A DNA stretch of 64,000 nucleotides from Curvularia sp. ZM96 (lineage: Eukaryota; Ascomycota; Dothideomycetes; Pleosporales; Pleosporaceae). The stretch spans positions 1,674,001 through 1,738,000 of the forward strand of contig JAJGBQ010000005.1 of NCBI GenBank assembly GCA_022457065.1, read 5' to 3'. A program made the position numbers and the translations under genes. Within the stretch, counting starts at the first letter, position 1, and each line of letters starts with the position of its first letter. The notes under the pieces are model-generated. The model did no database searches and had not been told where the DNA came from. It was given only the letters and a program-made list of their open reading frames with translations. Shown here in pieces: positions 47,984-60,046 of this stretch.

Positions 47984-49383
47984 AAGCGCCTGGATTGGAG
48001 TAGGGCTATGTGGCTGTTCCGTGCGGTGACGCGAGGCGGAAGTGGCGAAGTTCCGGATTGATGCAGGGACGTCGCGTAACGCGGGTGCGCGGTGTCACGG
48101 GAGCTGCGGCGCTATGCCTTCCACGGCATGAAGCTATCCGTGGCTTGTGATAAGCGCGCCAAAACAAAACAAACCACACAACAACTACGGCACGTCGCTA
48201 CATACAGGAATTGCTGAGTCCCAACACGCCTAACTGGGTCGCGCTCAGAGGTCGCCGACAAGTCCGAGCCGCCTGCTGCAACGACCGTGTAGCACGTGAA
48301 GTAAGCAATCGACCTATTAGCCCACATGGAACGAATCGGCGTTTCGGTAATGAGCATGCGGCTGCGCCGTCACAGTCCCAGCCATCTCGCGGGATCGCGT
48401 TTCGAGCATGTACCGAGGAGTGGGTGATCTCATGGCACGATTGGCGACGGGAGATCAACGTATCCCTGAGTTTGGCCGTGTGTCCCCATAGGAACAAGCC
48501 GCGTTATGACCTCGATCAAGACAATGGCCTCGACTAGGCGCGGCCGGATTCGAGACGGCCAAATGTAACCAAGGCCGCTTCTAGGCGTGGGATGCGGTGG
48601 AGATGTACAAATAGTTGGATTTGTTGGCGGAACGGGATTGCCCCGGGGCAAGGGGTAGTGAGGCGAAGTGCCATGGAGTGCGTAACCACGACCTAGCACT
48701 GCACGCACACGTCCATCCACGCTCACCGGAACGGATCCAGTGTATGCCGGCACCGCCATCTGCCCGGTGTTCTATATTCGACGTCGCGTGGTGTGAAGAG
48801 GGGCGCAGATGCGGTACGAGGACAAGCGCGAACCAGCCACAGCATTTTGCACCACCAAAGACAACCATGTTCAATAGCGCGGTCAGGCGTTCGCAGGCCA
48901 AAACAAGGCTAAACAAGAAACCTGATATCGCTGCAAGGTACGCTCCCTAGTGATCTGACGGGGAAGATGACAAAGTGGGCGGCCGGCTCAGCAGGTGGCC
49001 CGGTGATTGGTGTGGAGAGCTCGGGGCTAAGCCCTAGCGGAGCTGAGAGAGGCTGGACGCTCCCAGCCACAGGGTGCGTAACAGCGATTAGAACAACACC
49101 AGTTCTGCCCTACACGTCCCGACTCTCGCCTGCCTCTGCATACCGTCACTCTTTTGCTTTTGCACCTGCACTCGCACTCGCACTCGCACCCTCAAGTCGC
49201 CCGCTCCTTTTACTATTTTCTCCTCTACCTCACCGGCCTGCCCGCAATTGCTGTGCATGCTCGCTCCCACTGTCCCACTACGCTGCCCCGGCGGCTCCAC
49301 CCTTCGTTGCTCCCACTTCCGCTCGACGCGCATCCCCTCCTTCCACAACACCACATAGGTACACCCGCATCGCCGTCGTCAGT
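47984..49383. other. Divergent promoter region
   Basis: 1.4 kb between divergent genes (46757-47983 minus and 49384 plus). Open frames at 48211-48537 and 48615-48950 overlap on both strands and lack motifs. A run of CACTCG/CTCGCA units near 49170-49195 and pyrimidine-rich leader sequence precede ATG 49384. The frame upstream of that ATG happens to be open to 48967. Confidence 0.4.
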
Positions 49384-52300
49384 ATGGCGAGCAAACTGGC
49401 CCATACTCCCGCTTTTGGCGGCGCCCACGCTGCTGGCATCTTCTCCGACATGACGGTCGACGGACCCGTCATAGGCACACTGGTCGTCATCGTGGACCGC
49501 GCCAGGAACCTGCCCAACAAGCGAACAATGGGAAAGCAAGACCCATACTGCGCTGCCCGTCTAGGCAAAGAGGCCAAGAAGACTCGGACAGACAAGCGTG
49601 GAGGCCAGACACCACGATGGTGAGTGTCTAGTCCACTACTTTAGAGCCCAACTTCTGACGTATGCAGGGACCAAGAACTACGCTTCACAGTACACGATTC
49701 GCCCGATTACAACCGCCTCAAAGTCTCCGTGTTTAATGACGACAAAAAGACGGAACTGATTGGAGAGGCATGGGCAAACCTTCAGTCTGTTATTACCCCC
49801 GGTGGAGGGCAGAGTGATGAGTGGTTAGGCCTCAACTGTAAAGGAAAGTACGCTGGCGAGCTGCGCATGGAAATCACCTACTACGATACCCGCCCCAAGG
49901 CCGACAACCCAGTACCAGAGAAGAAGAGGACTTCGACCAGGCCAGAGGGAAAGGCTACTGTTGGCGGAGCGCGAGAGATGGCCCCAGTCAAGCGACGACC
50001 GCTGCCCAGCGACCCGACAGGCGCAACGCCGTCACCCGTCCATACACCAGAACACCGAGGGTTGCGGGGCATGCGTGCTGGGCCTCGTGAATTGGGGTCA
50101 CCGCGACATCAACAAACACCAAAGGAAACGCCACCCTCTCATCGAAGCCAGGCGGAGACATCCAGCCGCAGGCCTGTGCCAGACTCGTCGCCATTACATC
50201 CTGCATCAATGTCGATTCAGAATACGCCCCAACGCCCTCCGCCCCAGTCTGCCTACAGCACACCACCCAACCCGCGATCATCTAATCAGAGGATACCCGC
50301 ACCGAGAGACGAAAACTTCGACATGTCGTACGCGGCGCCCAAACCGTACGAAGTGAAGCCGATTGACCCTCTGCCACAGCATGTGCGCCAGACAGAGCCA
50401 AGGAGGATTTCACAAGAAGATGTTCGGTCTCCCCGTAGTTACCAGCAGCCGCCTCAGCACCCTGCTGAGCCAGTCCACTCACACTCGGCTCCGGTCGTCC
50501 CAACTCAACATAGCTACGAGCCCTCGCCGCATGAGCAGCAGATTCAAGACCAACAAAAACAAATTGAGTACTTGCAACAGCAGTTGTTGCAGCATCAGCA
50601 GCAGCCGCAGCCGCAACCTGCAAGGGTCGAGCAGACGCACCAGCCCTCGCCCTCTCATGCCCACGAACAGTACCAAGACCCCGCCTACCAAGTGGCGCCT
50701 TTACGAAGCAGCCGCAATCGCGGGTACAGCCAGGAACAAGCATCTCCACAGAACCCGTACTACGGCCAAAGATTCATTGAAGCTCCCCCACCACAGGAGG
50801 AGAGCCCTACTCACAGAAGGCGTAGTGCAATGCAGCCCATGGTTGAGGACGAGGACGATATGCCACCACCGCCGCCCATGCACAAACGCAACGCGAGTAC
50901 ACTGCCTCATCCCAACCAAGAAAGTCCCGAAATGTACCAGGATGACACTCCGGCGCCGCTCAGTTTTGCATCGCGATCTCAAGAGAATTCTCATCGGAGG
51001 AGCTTTGGCGCAGTGCCCCAAGAGTATGAGCCTGCTGAGTATGCACCAAGACAGCCTTCTGAACGACGATACACGCATCCTCGTATGCCGACTCAGTCCC
51101 CAAGCCGACCGGTATCTCGTGACGCCATGGTACCTTCTCCCCTGCGACAGGAGCCTCTTCACCAGGAGCCTCCTCGGCCAGAGCCAGTGAGACAAGAGCC
51201 AGCGAGACAAGAAATGCCCGCATTGCCGTCTAGCCTCATTGCTGGACTCAACCCCGCTAGACAAGAGATTGAGGCTCCGCCATATGAGGCGCCTCCAACC
51301 TATGACACTGCGCCAAGGCTCCGCCACTACTCTGAACCTGCCGAGTATCGAGCCATCACTCAGTTTGAAACCCCTGTGCAGTCACAGGAACTGGTCCATC
51401 ATTCAGCATACCAGATGAATGATTACTACCCTCATGATCCTCCAGAGCAGCCCCGACAGAGGTCTCCTCCAGTATATGATCCTACTCCACTTATCAAACC
51501 CCGTGCTACAAGCCCTGGTGTGAGCCCGCGATACTCACCGAATCCTGCCCCAGACCGTTATTCTCCGAACCCGGCTCCGGATCGTTACTCTCCGCATCCT
51601 GATATGGACCGCTACTCTCCTCATCCAGAGATGGACCGTCATTCCCCAAATCCAGTTACCGATCGCTCTTCTAGGATGCCGGCACGTAGCATGCCGACGC
51701 GCAAATCAGTATCACCTCGTCCGCCACCACCGGGAGAAGACTTTGGCGAACGTCGATTGTCTGGGATAGCATTCAACCCAGACAGCTTCGACGTCTATAA
51801 CCCTAGGCTATCCAAATCACCAATTCCTTCAGATGATGAGCAGGAGCGTCCAGGTAGTCGCATGGAGTACAACGACAAGGGCCAGATTGTGACGTTCAAC
51901 GGCCGGGTTGTTGATGCTTCAGACCACTTACCTGTCGACAACTGGGCACCTGAGCCCGTACCCAAAGGCACTGTGAAGGAAAAGGCTCCTCGCACGCGAC
52001 CACAACTCAATGGTAGCCGTGACCTTGAGGCTGCAATGCAGCGTGAGGAGAGATACCAACGTGATCGCGCTGAAAGAGAACGTCTCCGCCATGCAGCAAG
52101 CATGAACTTCGACAATAGCACCGCACTTGTTCCTGCGCGGCACGATTTTAACGATTACAATTCACCCGTGAATGCTGGCGCACTTGTCCTTGCAAGCCAA
52201 CACGCCCCACAACCTACCTCAACTGGACGTAACAGGCTACAGAAGCGTGATCCGCAGGCACGCCCTGTGTCCTCCTATGATTCGTCTCCCCTCCAATTCA

Positions 52301-52560
52301 ATTTGCCCGACAGGCAAGTTCTTCGTGAGCGCGAGAACCCCAACAGCTACGGCAGTGTCGGCTATGACCGTCACGGCACACATCGACACAGCATCGCTGC
52401 ACCCCCGATTCCCGCCAAGGTGCCCATTGACATGGGCGGAGGCAGCTACGGCTCCCAGAATGAAGACATGGCGCTCAGCCTGGAGCTTCAGAGCATCGAC
52501 ATTGGACCTGGCTCTGGGCGCAGGCCACGTGGTACGGTTAGACGACAGTATGGTTTTTAA
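49384..52560 (+). CDS. C2-domain protein, Inn1/Fic1-like cytokinesis factor
   Basis: Exons 49384-49619 and 49668-52560 (48-nt intron, GTGAGT to TATGCAG) encode 1042 residues. An N-terminal C2 domain spans about residues 20-150: IGTLVVIVDRARNLPNKRTM, GKQDPYCAARLG, RGGQTPRWDQELRFTVHD, and WANLQSVITPGG. The remaining about 880 residues are Pro/Gln/Ser-rich with many PxxP sites. N-terminal C2 plus proline-rich tail is the design of budding-yeast Inn1 and fission-yeast Fic1, which link the actomyosin ring to membrane ingression and septum synthesis through SH3 partners (Cyk3, Hof1/Cdc15). The start ATG 49384 (MASKLAHTPAFGG) lies right before the C2 domain; the open upstream frame is GC-rich leader. 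A 10-residue repeat (DRYSPNPAP type) occurs near 51520-51670. Family call likely, ortholog status inferred. Confidence 0.82.
51530..51665 (+). repeat. Ten-residue tandem repeat (DRYSPxPxxx)
   Basis: Five degenerate 30-nt units within the C2 gene encoding YSPNPAPDR, YSPHPDMDR, YSPHPEMDR and HSPNPVTDR variants. Each unit offers an SP site, a potential proline-directed kinase (Cdk/MAPK) target. Boundaries approximate. Confidence 0.8.
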
Positions 52561-53479
52561 CGGTACACACGAGAATAAGTGATTTGATCGATTTACGTTT
52601 AGTGTTTTATGCTCTGCCTTTTTTCTTTACGCTCGGAGAGCGTTGTACGATATGAATAGTGTGTATTTCTTACGAAGAAGAGGAGAGCGCCAGTGTGAGC
52701 CGAAGCAATCGATGTGAATGGATAAATGGGCGGGGTGGGTAAGTGGCGTTTCAAACTCTTGTTTTCTGAATGGGAGGGTCGCTCGATATCTAGTCTGAAG
52801 GAGCTAGACATGTCGGAGTCTTTTTCTTCTCTTCCTCCTCCTCTTTTTTCTTTTACACGTTCTATGAGCATTCTCTCTTCTTCTCTCTTCTTTTCTTTTT
52901 CTTCTCCTGCTTGCGAGCAAGTTGGCTGCTCAGCTCGCAAAATTAGACAGATATCCAGCGCCGAGAAGATTGTGTGTCTACTCCACCTTCTCCTTTCGGC
53001 TGCTACCTTTTTTTTCTTTGATTGTAGGCTCGTAATTCATACGCTACTTTTGATTCTTGTGCTTAATGGTATGCGCGTGGTGAGTGTGATGTGTGCAGTC
53101 TCGAGTATCCAACAAGGAGAACGTGGAAAATGATGCTGTGCAAGTTCAAATACTTGGAACTGTGATCTACTTGTTTGATTCTGTGAAGCTTTCATAGTAA
53201 CAGATCCAACATGTTTATTTATATTCTGAGAAACCCACACGTACTATCTAGAGACGTTTGTTGAAAACGTCTTCTCATATCTCCACGTTTGTGACACCTG
53301 TGTGTTGAAACTCAGGTAGTACAGAGCCCTAAACAAAAAGCGAGTGATGCTGATCTTTTGCCCTCAGCACAAAAGGACGACTGTTCGTCAAGCCTACTGT
53401 TTAGTTATGAAGTCTCACCACAAAACTAGGAACAGTCAAGTCGACAACTTGTAAATCTGTGCAGCTTCGAGAGCTGACT
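52561..53479. other. Convergent 3' region with pyrimidine tract
   Basis: Between the C2 gene and MetAP2, which converge. A long C/T-rich tract spans about 52815-52915. Frames crossing it are low complexity and not supported. Confidence 0.45.
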
Positions 53480-55084
53480 CTAGTAATCGTCTCCGCGAGA
53501 AACGACCTCCTTGCACGTAGGGCGCAGTAGAACTGTCTATATATTGGGAATGGCCAAATTAGCAAAGCTGTATGTGTGTCTTACAAAAGTGAAGTTACAC
53601 TTACGTGTTCAAACTGTGCAATGTACGATCCAGGGATATCAACGAGTGGAGCATACGACTCAACAATGCCACTGTTGACAAGCGACCGCATACCAAGATG
53701 GTAGCTCTTGACGCCTGGGATGCGCTCCAGTTGGCGCCGTGCGAACACCAACGTGCCAAAGTTTTCGTCAATAGTCTTGAGAAGCGACTTGGCGGATGCA
53801 TGATGCAGTCCCGCAGTGTTGACATGTTCGTTGCGTCCGTAGCCGTAGACACCAACATCATCTCGGAGGTAGGCTTTCCCTGTGCTACCGAATGTTTCAA
53901 TGGCGAAGATGTCGCCCTCTTCCATGCGTTGATTGGTCTTTGTTTTGATGAACGGAACTTGCTTGTCACCATGGATACGGTAGCGCAGGATGTTGTGTCC
54001 AGTGATGTTGCGGACGGCTTTCACGGGGATCGTTTTGCCCTTGAGTTCTACCTCATAGCTCTCCATTACTTCCTGGATACATTCACTGATGTGGTCGATC
54101 CGGGCGTCGATGCCAGCTTCCTGCAAACGAGTATGAGGCAAATAATCAAAATGAGTAGGTGTTTGTCTTGCTTACCTTCAGTCCGATGTTCGTAGCCGCC
54201 TTCACTGCTGTGAGCAAATTGTCATAGACTGGATTGGCAGCAACAGTGAATGCGCTATCGACGATCCGGCCATTGACATGAACTCCAAAGTCAACTTTGA
54301 GGACATCGTCATGCTGAAGAAAGACTTCTTTCGCTCCCGCGTTCGGCGTCCAGTGCGCGCCGATATTATTCAGGCAAAGTCCCGTCGGGAAGGCAAGGCC
54401 AGCTTTGAGGCTGTCGCCAGGCTCAAGACCATGGTGGCCGGTGAGCGCACGAACACTCTCGTCTATCTCTTCGGCGAGGTGAGTCAAGGATACGCCAGGT
54501 TTGGCGAGCTTTTGCGCATAATTCCGGACCTGGCGATGGATCTCAGCGGCTTTACGATAGTCTCCGAGAAATCCATCGTCCATATCGCGCACGGCGGCTT
54601 CATGTCGAAGCTCTTCAGCCGTGGTACGCTGGAGATTGTCATCTTTTGCGACATAGTCAACAAGCTGGCCTTCGGGGTAAGGACGTCCGTTAAACAGATC
54701 CGCTAACGGAACTCTTGGGGGAAACGACTGCTGAGTAGCTGGCCCTTTTTTGTTCTTTTTCTTGTTGCGCTTTCTCTTCTTCTTAGCGCCTACGAAAGTC
54801 AGCAGCTGCAGTTTATACGAAATGTATGAACTAACCATCCACAGGTTTCACGTCAATTCCACTCTTCTCATCGTCATCGTCATCATCGTCTCCGTCTTCT
54901 CCCTGCCCTTCAAGCATGCCTTGAACGAGGCCGCTCGCAACAGCCGATTTAGGTGGGTTAACCACAGCAATTGCAGCTTCTGATGACCCTACGCAAGTTG
55001 TTAGAGTCATAAGACCATGATCAGTTTTGTTGCGCACACACCATTATGGCCTTGACGGTGTTCTTCTGGAGATTTGGAGCCCAT
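53480..55084 (-). CDS. Methionine aminopeptidase 2 (five exons)
   Basis: Minus-strand exons 55084-55042, 54988-54836, 54789-54176, 54120-53605, 53536-53480 encode 460 residues; introns 46-68 nt, all phases agree. The enzyme removes initiator Met from nascent cytosolic proteins. The N-tail has an acidic run (GDDDDDDDEKS) followed by a basic block (AKKKRKRNKKKNKKG), the typical MetAP2 ribosome-associated extension. Catalytic dimetal ligands are visible: two Asp in KVDFGVHVNGRIVDSAF, His in NITGHNILRY, Glu in IFAIETFGS, and Glu in QFEHTVLLRP. The His of IGAHWTPNAG corresponds to the fumagillin-reactive residue. The conserved end TCKEVVSRGDDY lies on the separate 57-nt last exon. MetAP2 is highly conserved; call firm. 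The common yeast symbol would be MAP2. Confidence 0.95.
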
Positions 55085-56952
55085 GATAGGGTGTGACTAA
55101 TCATGAAGTCTCTTGAGTTGTTGATGTAGAAGGTAAGTGACAAGGAGTAGTTCGGCTCGACACGAAGGTAACAGCGGGCGGGGTCAGAGTGGCGCTTAAC
55201 CTATCACAGCCCAAGCGCAACGCGCATGTACGCCTTGAGTTTGTGAAGACAATTTTCTACTAAGTCGGAGTAAGGCAAAGCAATGTATCAAGAAAATTGA
55301 CAGGAAATCGCCAAACTCCAACATTCTCAGGGTTGTTGAATCGAAATTATTGGTAAGCTCCATGATACTTTGTCTGCGATGTTGTACAGTACCTAGTCAA
55401 CAACACTTTGACAGCTCAATGACATGAACCAAGACCACAGACTACAAATCCTAGGATAAAGGTCTTGACCTCTACATGATGCTGTTGATGACTTCCGCAC
55501 TTCAGTCAAGAAAACCTGTGGCTAGATAAAGAAGGCAAAGGCATGCCATGGGTATTGGACGCCTTGTTCGCACCTGATCACCGTCGACCCAGCATGTACA
55601 CATGCCACACTAGATACTTCGGATTCCATGTCTCAGTTTCTCAATTCCGACCTATACGTTTGCTTCTCAACATAATCCTTGACCCTAGGATTGGAAAGTA
55701 GTAAAATCATAACGAGGTCAGCGTAACTCAGTGCAGCAGGGCAATACCTCAGCCAATATATTACATCACTTTTAAGCCACGGACTTGCCGACGTAGTATA
55801 CTACCAAGAGAGCCCCATTGAGATTATAATCGTATGCGGGCATGGCTACCAGAAGTGCGTTGGAGTGCCCAGCCCTTGAAGCCGACGGTTTTGAAAACAT
55901 CAACTCTATTTTGGTACATCTACCGGCGGAGGCTGAACATCTGCAATGCATGGAATCGTGCAGTATTCAGTATCTGATTGCCACATCCGCTAGTGCATGA
56001 TGTAACCCTGCCAGTGCGGACGTTATCTTGGCGCGCATGTGGTGACTCTCCCTCGGTCAGCGCTGACATAGACCCCCAAAGTGGTCAAGCTTTACCTCGA
56101 ATATACCAGTCAGTGTATCCTCTATTTGCCAGGCACGTGTAGGACAAATGGAAGCAGGTTAGAAATGCTCTTGAGCAGCTGTACAGCCATCACCGACGCT
56201 ACTCTTCAGGTCAAGAACATCTCGGGGGTAGAAAAGGGCGAGGTTTTGTGCTTGTCGGCTTAGCGCCCCGGTTTGCAAGGCCAAAGGGCTAGAGGGCAAC
56301 AGGGAGCACAAGTGCCGGGGATGAATTTTCAAAGTGTCGCCAAGGCGTCGCAATGTCGCGTGTTCTTCACAAAAACGCCACTAAAACGCGGTCCATCTTC
56401 GCCCAGCGTTAGACAACGTTGTAGAGCTACTCTCAACCTCACCACGTCATTGCCAAGGAGACTATCGTATTCATGCATTGCATCGTGGACTGCCCGATAG
56501 GATCAAAGTACTCTGTCATCCGCGAGGTCATCCTTTCCAATAGGCATACGGGCAGTGCAAGCACTTTATCTTCCTCAGGCCTCCCCTCCCGCTTACCCCT
56601 GCATGCCACTAGGCAAAGAAGATGCGCAGGGACCTAAAGTTAGACGGCACAATTCCACTAACCGTCTAGACCTCCCGCAGGATTTGCCAAATGCCATTGC
56701 GATCGCATCGTGATTGGGTGAAAAGAGCTGGACCCGCACAAAGCGCAAGGCTGCTACGATCGCTTAGGGGAAACGAGATGTGACTGAACCCTTTGCTCGA
56801 CCGGTGAACCTGCCATGTCAACTGGTGCCGTGCCGCATTCTGCTTAAAATGAGGCCGTTGCCCTAGTGTTGAGAGCACAATCTAACAGTACTTTTTAATA
56901 TCTAATACTCGCGTTTCGCGACTTTCCCTCGTTTACATTGACAGCACGCGAC
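55085..56952. other. Long intergenic region, no gene supported
   Basis: 1.9 kb, the largest gap in the window. It holds divergent promoters of MetAP2 and the gene at 56953. Frames at 56081-56500 and 56666-56878 show no motif or splice-joined coding pattern. No repeat or RNA gene recognised. Confidence 0.4.
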
Positions 56953-58597
56953 ATGATGGCTGTTCGGTATGCCCTCATGGCCATGGCCAGCGCCGCGGTT
57001 GCAACCGCACAGTCTCTGACTGATGACGACTTCGACACTTTCACCCCCACCCCCACTCGTTCCGGTTCAGCCTTCTGGACTGTCACCGCTCGCTACGCAG
57101 AACAAGTTACTGAAAGCCCATATACATACGCCGACCTTAGTGTCGTCACTGACACCTATACACAAACCCGCACCATCAAGAACAATGTCACGCCTACCGC
57201 CTCTCCCTACCTCATCACAACTGACTACGACGATGGTTACAACACTGATCTCGAAGTCGTGTACGCCTACTACACTACTGGTGTTGTGGCTGAGTCCGAT
57301 CTTGTTCCCGAAAGCACATATGACTGGTCTTCGACAGCGACAACGACATCAACGACTACCAGCAAGGTGTTTAGCATGCCGGTCACCATGACCGCGCCTG
57401 CTTCATGTCCTACTCCATGTACGTGTCAAACTACTTCTTTTCCTCAAATGAACATCATAAGCTAACTAGGTTATAGTCACTGTGACAACCACTGCCTCCG
57501 TCTATGTTCCGTCCATAGTCACTCCGCAAATAACCCCGGCATCAGTCGAGACAGACACGTCAACTAGAGACTACGGCACCATCGTTTACCAGTATGAAAC
57601 ATGGTACCTGAGTGCCGGCGCCGCACCGTTCCACTCCACCTCAGACTACTACTATGAATACTACATTGCTTCGTGCAGTACACCTCCTATGTCTCGCTCT
57701 ACTGGTTCCAGCTCAGGCGGTGGTTCCAACTACTATGACGACGACGACGACGACAGCTGTTACTCGTATTTTTGCGGAACACCTTATCTCACCATCATCA
57801 TCGTCATTGCCAGTATCATCCCGGCCCTTTTCCTCCTCGGCTTCGTCGAATCTTGGTTCTGGTTCCGCCGCCTTATGATGGGCAAGAGCGCCATGCGATT
57901 CGGCACCGTGTCCTGGGTTCTCCTTTCGCTCTGGGTTCTTTGCTTTACGCGCATGCAAGATCGCCGCAGCGCCGAAGATCAGAAGCTGTTGGCTGAGAAG
58001 TGGAAGAACATGGGCAGTGGAGCGGCGTTCAAGGCATGGTGGAAATACGGCTTCCGTCACAGGTACCCAGAAGAGTTGCTAGGCCAGTACTGCAAGACCA
58101 CCGTGGGCATTGTTCCACCCGGCCAGCCGCTGCACCCAGCCATGGCTCAAACCCCTGGTGCTGTAGGCCCTGCTCCCCCTGGCCAAGTCTATTACTACGG
58201 TCCTCCACCTCCCGGCTGGATTCAGGGACCAAACGGCGCCTTCATTCCGCCCCAAGGCTATGTCTATCCACCTCCCCAACAAGGCTTCAACGGCAACATC
58301 GCCAAGGACGGAAGCGTAGTCTCTCACTCCCCTGTTTCAGTAATGGGTTACCCTCCTCCGCAACAGACCGGCAACGTGGCACCCATGCCACAAGCACCGC
58401 AACCCGCTCATTCCGCGCAGGGTGTCACATCACCCAGTCCTGTGTCCGCTCCTTCTGCTCCTCCCAGCCCGCCGCCCCAAGGCCCTCTGCCCACCGCTCC
58501 CCCTCAGGTCTCTTCTGTCAACGTGAGCGAGGCGCCCGCTGAGCCTGTAGCTCCTCCACCACCGAAGCCTGATTCCAACAACAGGGACCTATACTGA
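56953..58597 (+). CDS. Secreted/membrane protein with signal peptide, Ser/Thr-rich ectodomain and proline-rich cytosolic tail
   Basis: Exons 56953-57418 and 57477-58597 (58-nt intron, GTACGT to TTATAG) encode 528 residues. A signal peptide (MMAVRYALMAMASAAVATAQ) is followed by a Thr/Tyr-rich ectodomain with likely O-glycosylation. Before the membrane lies an acidic run (YYDDDDDDSCYSYFCG) and then a helix TIIIVIASIIPALFLLGFVE, a short WFWFRRLMMGKS loop and a second hydrophobic stretch VSWVLLSLWVLCF. The cytosolic part starts with AEKWKNMGSGAAFKAWWKYG and ends in a Pro/Gln-rich tail. This pattern occurs in a widespread but uncharacterised ascomycete membrane family sometimes labelled LPXTG-like; a wall-stress sensor-like role is speculation. 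The start is the first of two adjacent ATGs after a stop-free upstream codon string lacking Met. Confidence 0.8.
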
Positions 58598-59134
58598 TAG
58601 TCTCTTGTGCATCTCAAGCTTCACATGTAGCGCTTAATAATCAGGACGGTTTTTGTGAAAGATTTCAGCGGTTGAGTTCAAGCCTTTGAAAGGTAGCATT
58701 CATTCATTTCTATATTTGGTTTCTCGCTTGTTGCGTTTCTCCATCGCTTTAGTATGTAGATACCCACATGTGTAATGATTGTGTTTATGTAGTAGATGAA
58801 TTAATAGACTAAATGAATCTTGTTTGGTCTTCTGTTTCTTTGCGCTTGGGAGTGACCCGGTGACTTTAAGTTTGGCTTGCTATGGCTGTAAGGTCTGGTC
58901 TCTCATCATTGCTTTGACTTTGCGGAGTTGAAATATAGGCTTTTAGATCAATCGGCTCTGACGTGCGTTTGTGAGTCAAGGCTAACTATACGTCTCTTTT
59001 GTTAACCAAGAATTGCAGTTTTCAATAAAATGTATTAGAGCTATGGAGAGTACTTCATCAAAGTCAAATAGAGATAGGAAACGTTACAACAAGACAGCAC
59101 ATCATGACATCTGGCTTGCCAAACGGCCGGAAGC
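58598..59134. other. Convergent 3' region
   Basis: AT-rich spacer between the membrane-protein gene and the CmcJ/AsaB-like gene. Nothing else recognised. Confidence 0.4.
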
Positions 59135-60046
59135 TCAGCCAAACACCAATGCCCTAACCTCGATGCTCTCCCTACCAACTGCACCCTCAGGTGTCCTAGG
59201 GTCTACAAAGGCAGTGTGAGGTACACGACCCCACTGGCCAACGTTCTCATCGCTGTCAAAGCACTTGAGTAGCAATCTATCCTCATTCTTCATGCCGGAC
59301 CAGTAGTACCACTTCTGACCTGGGTTGTAAGCAACGGCAGCAGTTTGTCCATTGCGATCCGGATACCGGTGCTCAATCGGTATCAAATCGCTATCTCTTA
59401 CAGTCTGGCTGTCGGCGACTGCGAGTGGAGTAGCCATTACAGGCCCATTGAGTGGACGCCATACGTTGATGATGCGGTAGCGCCCTTGCAATAGCTGCTC
59501 GGCTTCGTCAGGCAAATGGAGCTTGACGCGCTCAGCAGCGGAGTAAGGTGTTTGGTCAATGTGGACGCGTTGTACCGGGTTGCGATTGCCAGTGGGTCGC
59601 CGGATGGTATGATCGAAGAGTAGTACGCGCTGTGCGCCTTGCACGTTCTTCAGCAATAGCTCTTCAACCTCGGGGTAGTACACCCGTTTTATCGCCTCAT
59701 CATCTTCAAAGCCTTCTCTGTCCAAACCGCTCTTTATGTTCTGAAATGTGTCGAAGGCGTTGTTGTCGAGGGTGAAGTTGTGCTCCTTTCCCCGCAGGTC
59801 GTCCAGTGTGACTTCGGCCCAGTTGTCTCCCCAATTCCGCTGTGGGACGCCTGGGAGAGGCTCGACGTAGTTGTGTGGTGGCGAACCATCTTCTGGTGCT
59901 TTGTAAAAGGAAAGCTTTGCCTTAACAGGGCCGCGTGGGATCGGCAGACCCTGGAAGTTTACGTCGCGTGAGGCAGTGTCGTTCAGAGCGGGCGCTGGGC
60001 TGGATAGTTGGTGTGCTGGCGTTGGTAGTGAGGCGGCGGTTGTCAT
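59135..60046 (-). CDS. CmcJ/AsaB-like (GA4-desaturase family) oxygenase
   Basis: Intronless, 303 residues. It belongs to the fungal family around AsaB, CTB9 and CmcJ/NvfI-type enzymes, often called GA4-desaturase-like or methoxylase-like; members act in secondary metabolism as Fe(II)/2-oxoglutarate-type hydroxylases or desaturases. Recognisable signatures: NWGDNWAEVTLDDLRGKE, FDTFQNIKSGLDREGFEDDE, RVYYPEVEEL, FDHTIRR, VQRVHIDQTP with the HxD metal pair, INVWRPLNGPV, YNPGQKWYYWSGM and GRVPHTAFVDP, which likely gives the third His. Standard length for the family. It diverges from the SDR gene over a 0.9-kb region with a CRE palindrome, and no polyketide or peptide synthetase is nearby, so pathway is unknown. 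Confidence 0.88.
   Translation of the reverse strand: MTTAASLPTPAHQLSSPAPALNDTASRDVNFQGLPIPRGPVKAKLSFYKAPEDGSPPHNYVEPLPGVPQRNWGDNWAEVTLDDLRGKEHNFTLDNNAFDTFQNIKSGLDREGFEDDEAIKRVYYPEVEELLLKNVQGAQRVLLFDHTIRRPTGNRNPVQRVHIDQTPYSAAERVKLHLPDEAEQLLQGRYRIINVWRPLNGPVMATPLAVADSQTVRDSDLIPIEHRYPDRNGQTAAVAYNPGQKWYYWSGMKNEDRLLLKCFDSDENVGQWGRVPHTAFVDPRTPEGAVGRESIEVRALVFG

Noticed and set aside
48967..49383. In-frame open extension upstream of the C2 gene start (139 codons)
   Set aside because: GC-rich leader without motifs; ATG 49384 directly precedes the C2 domain and fits the family length.
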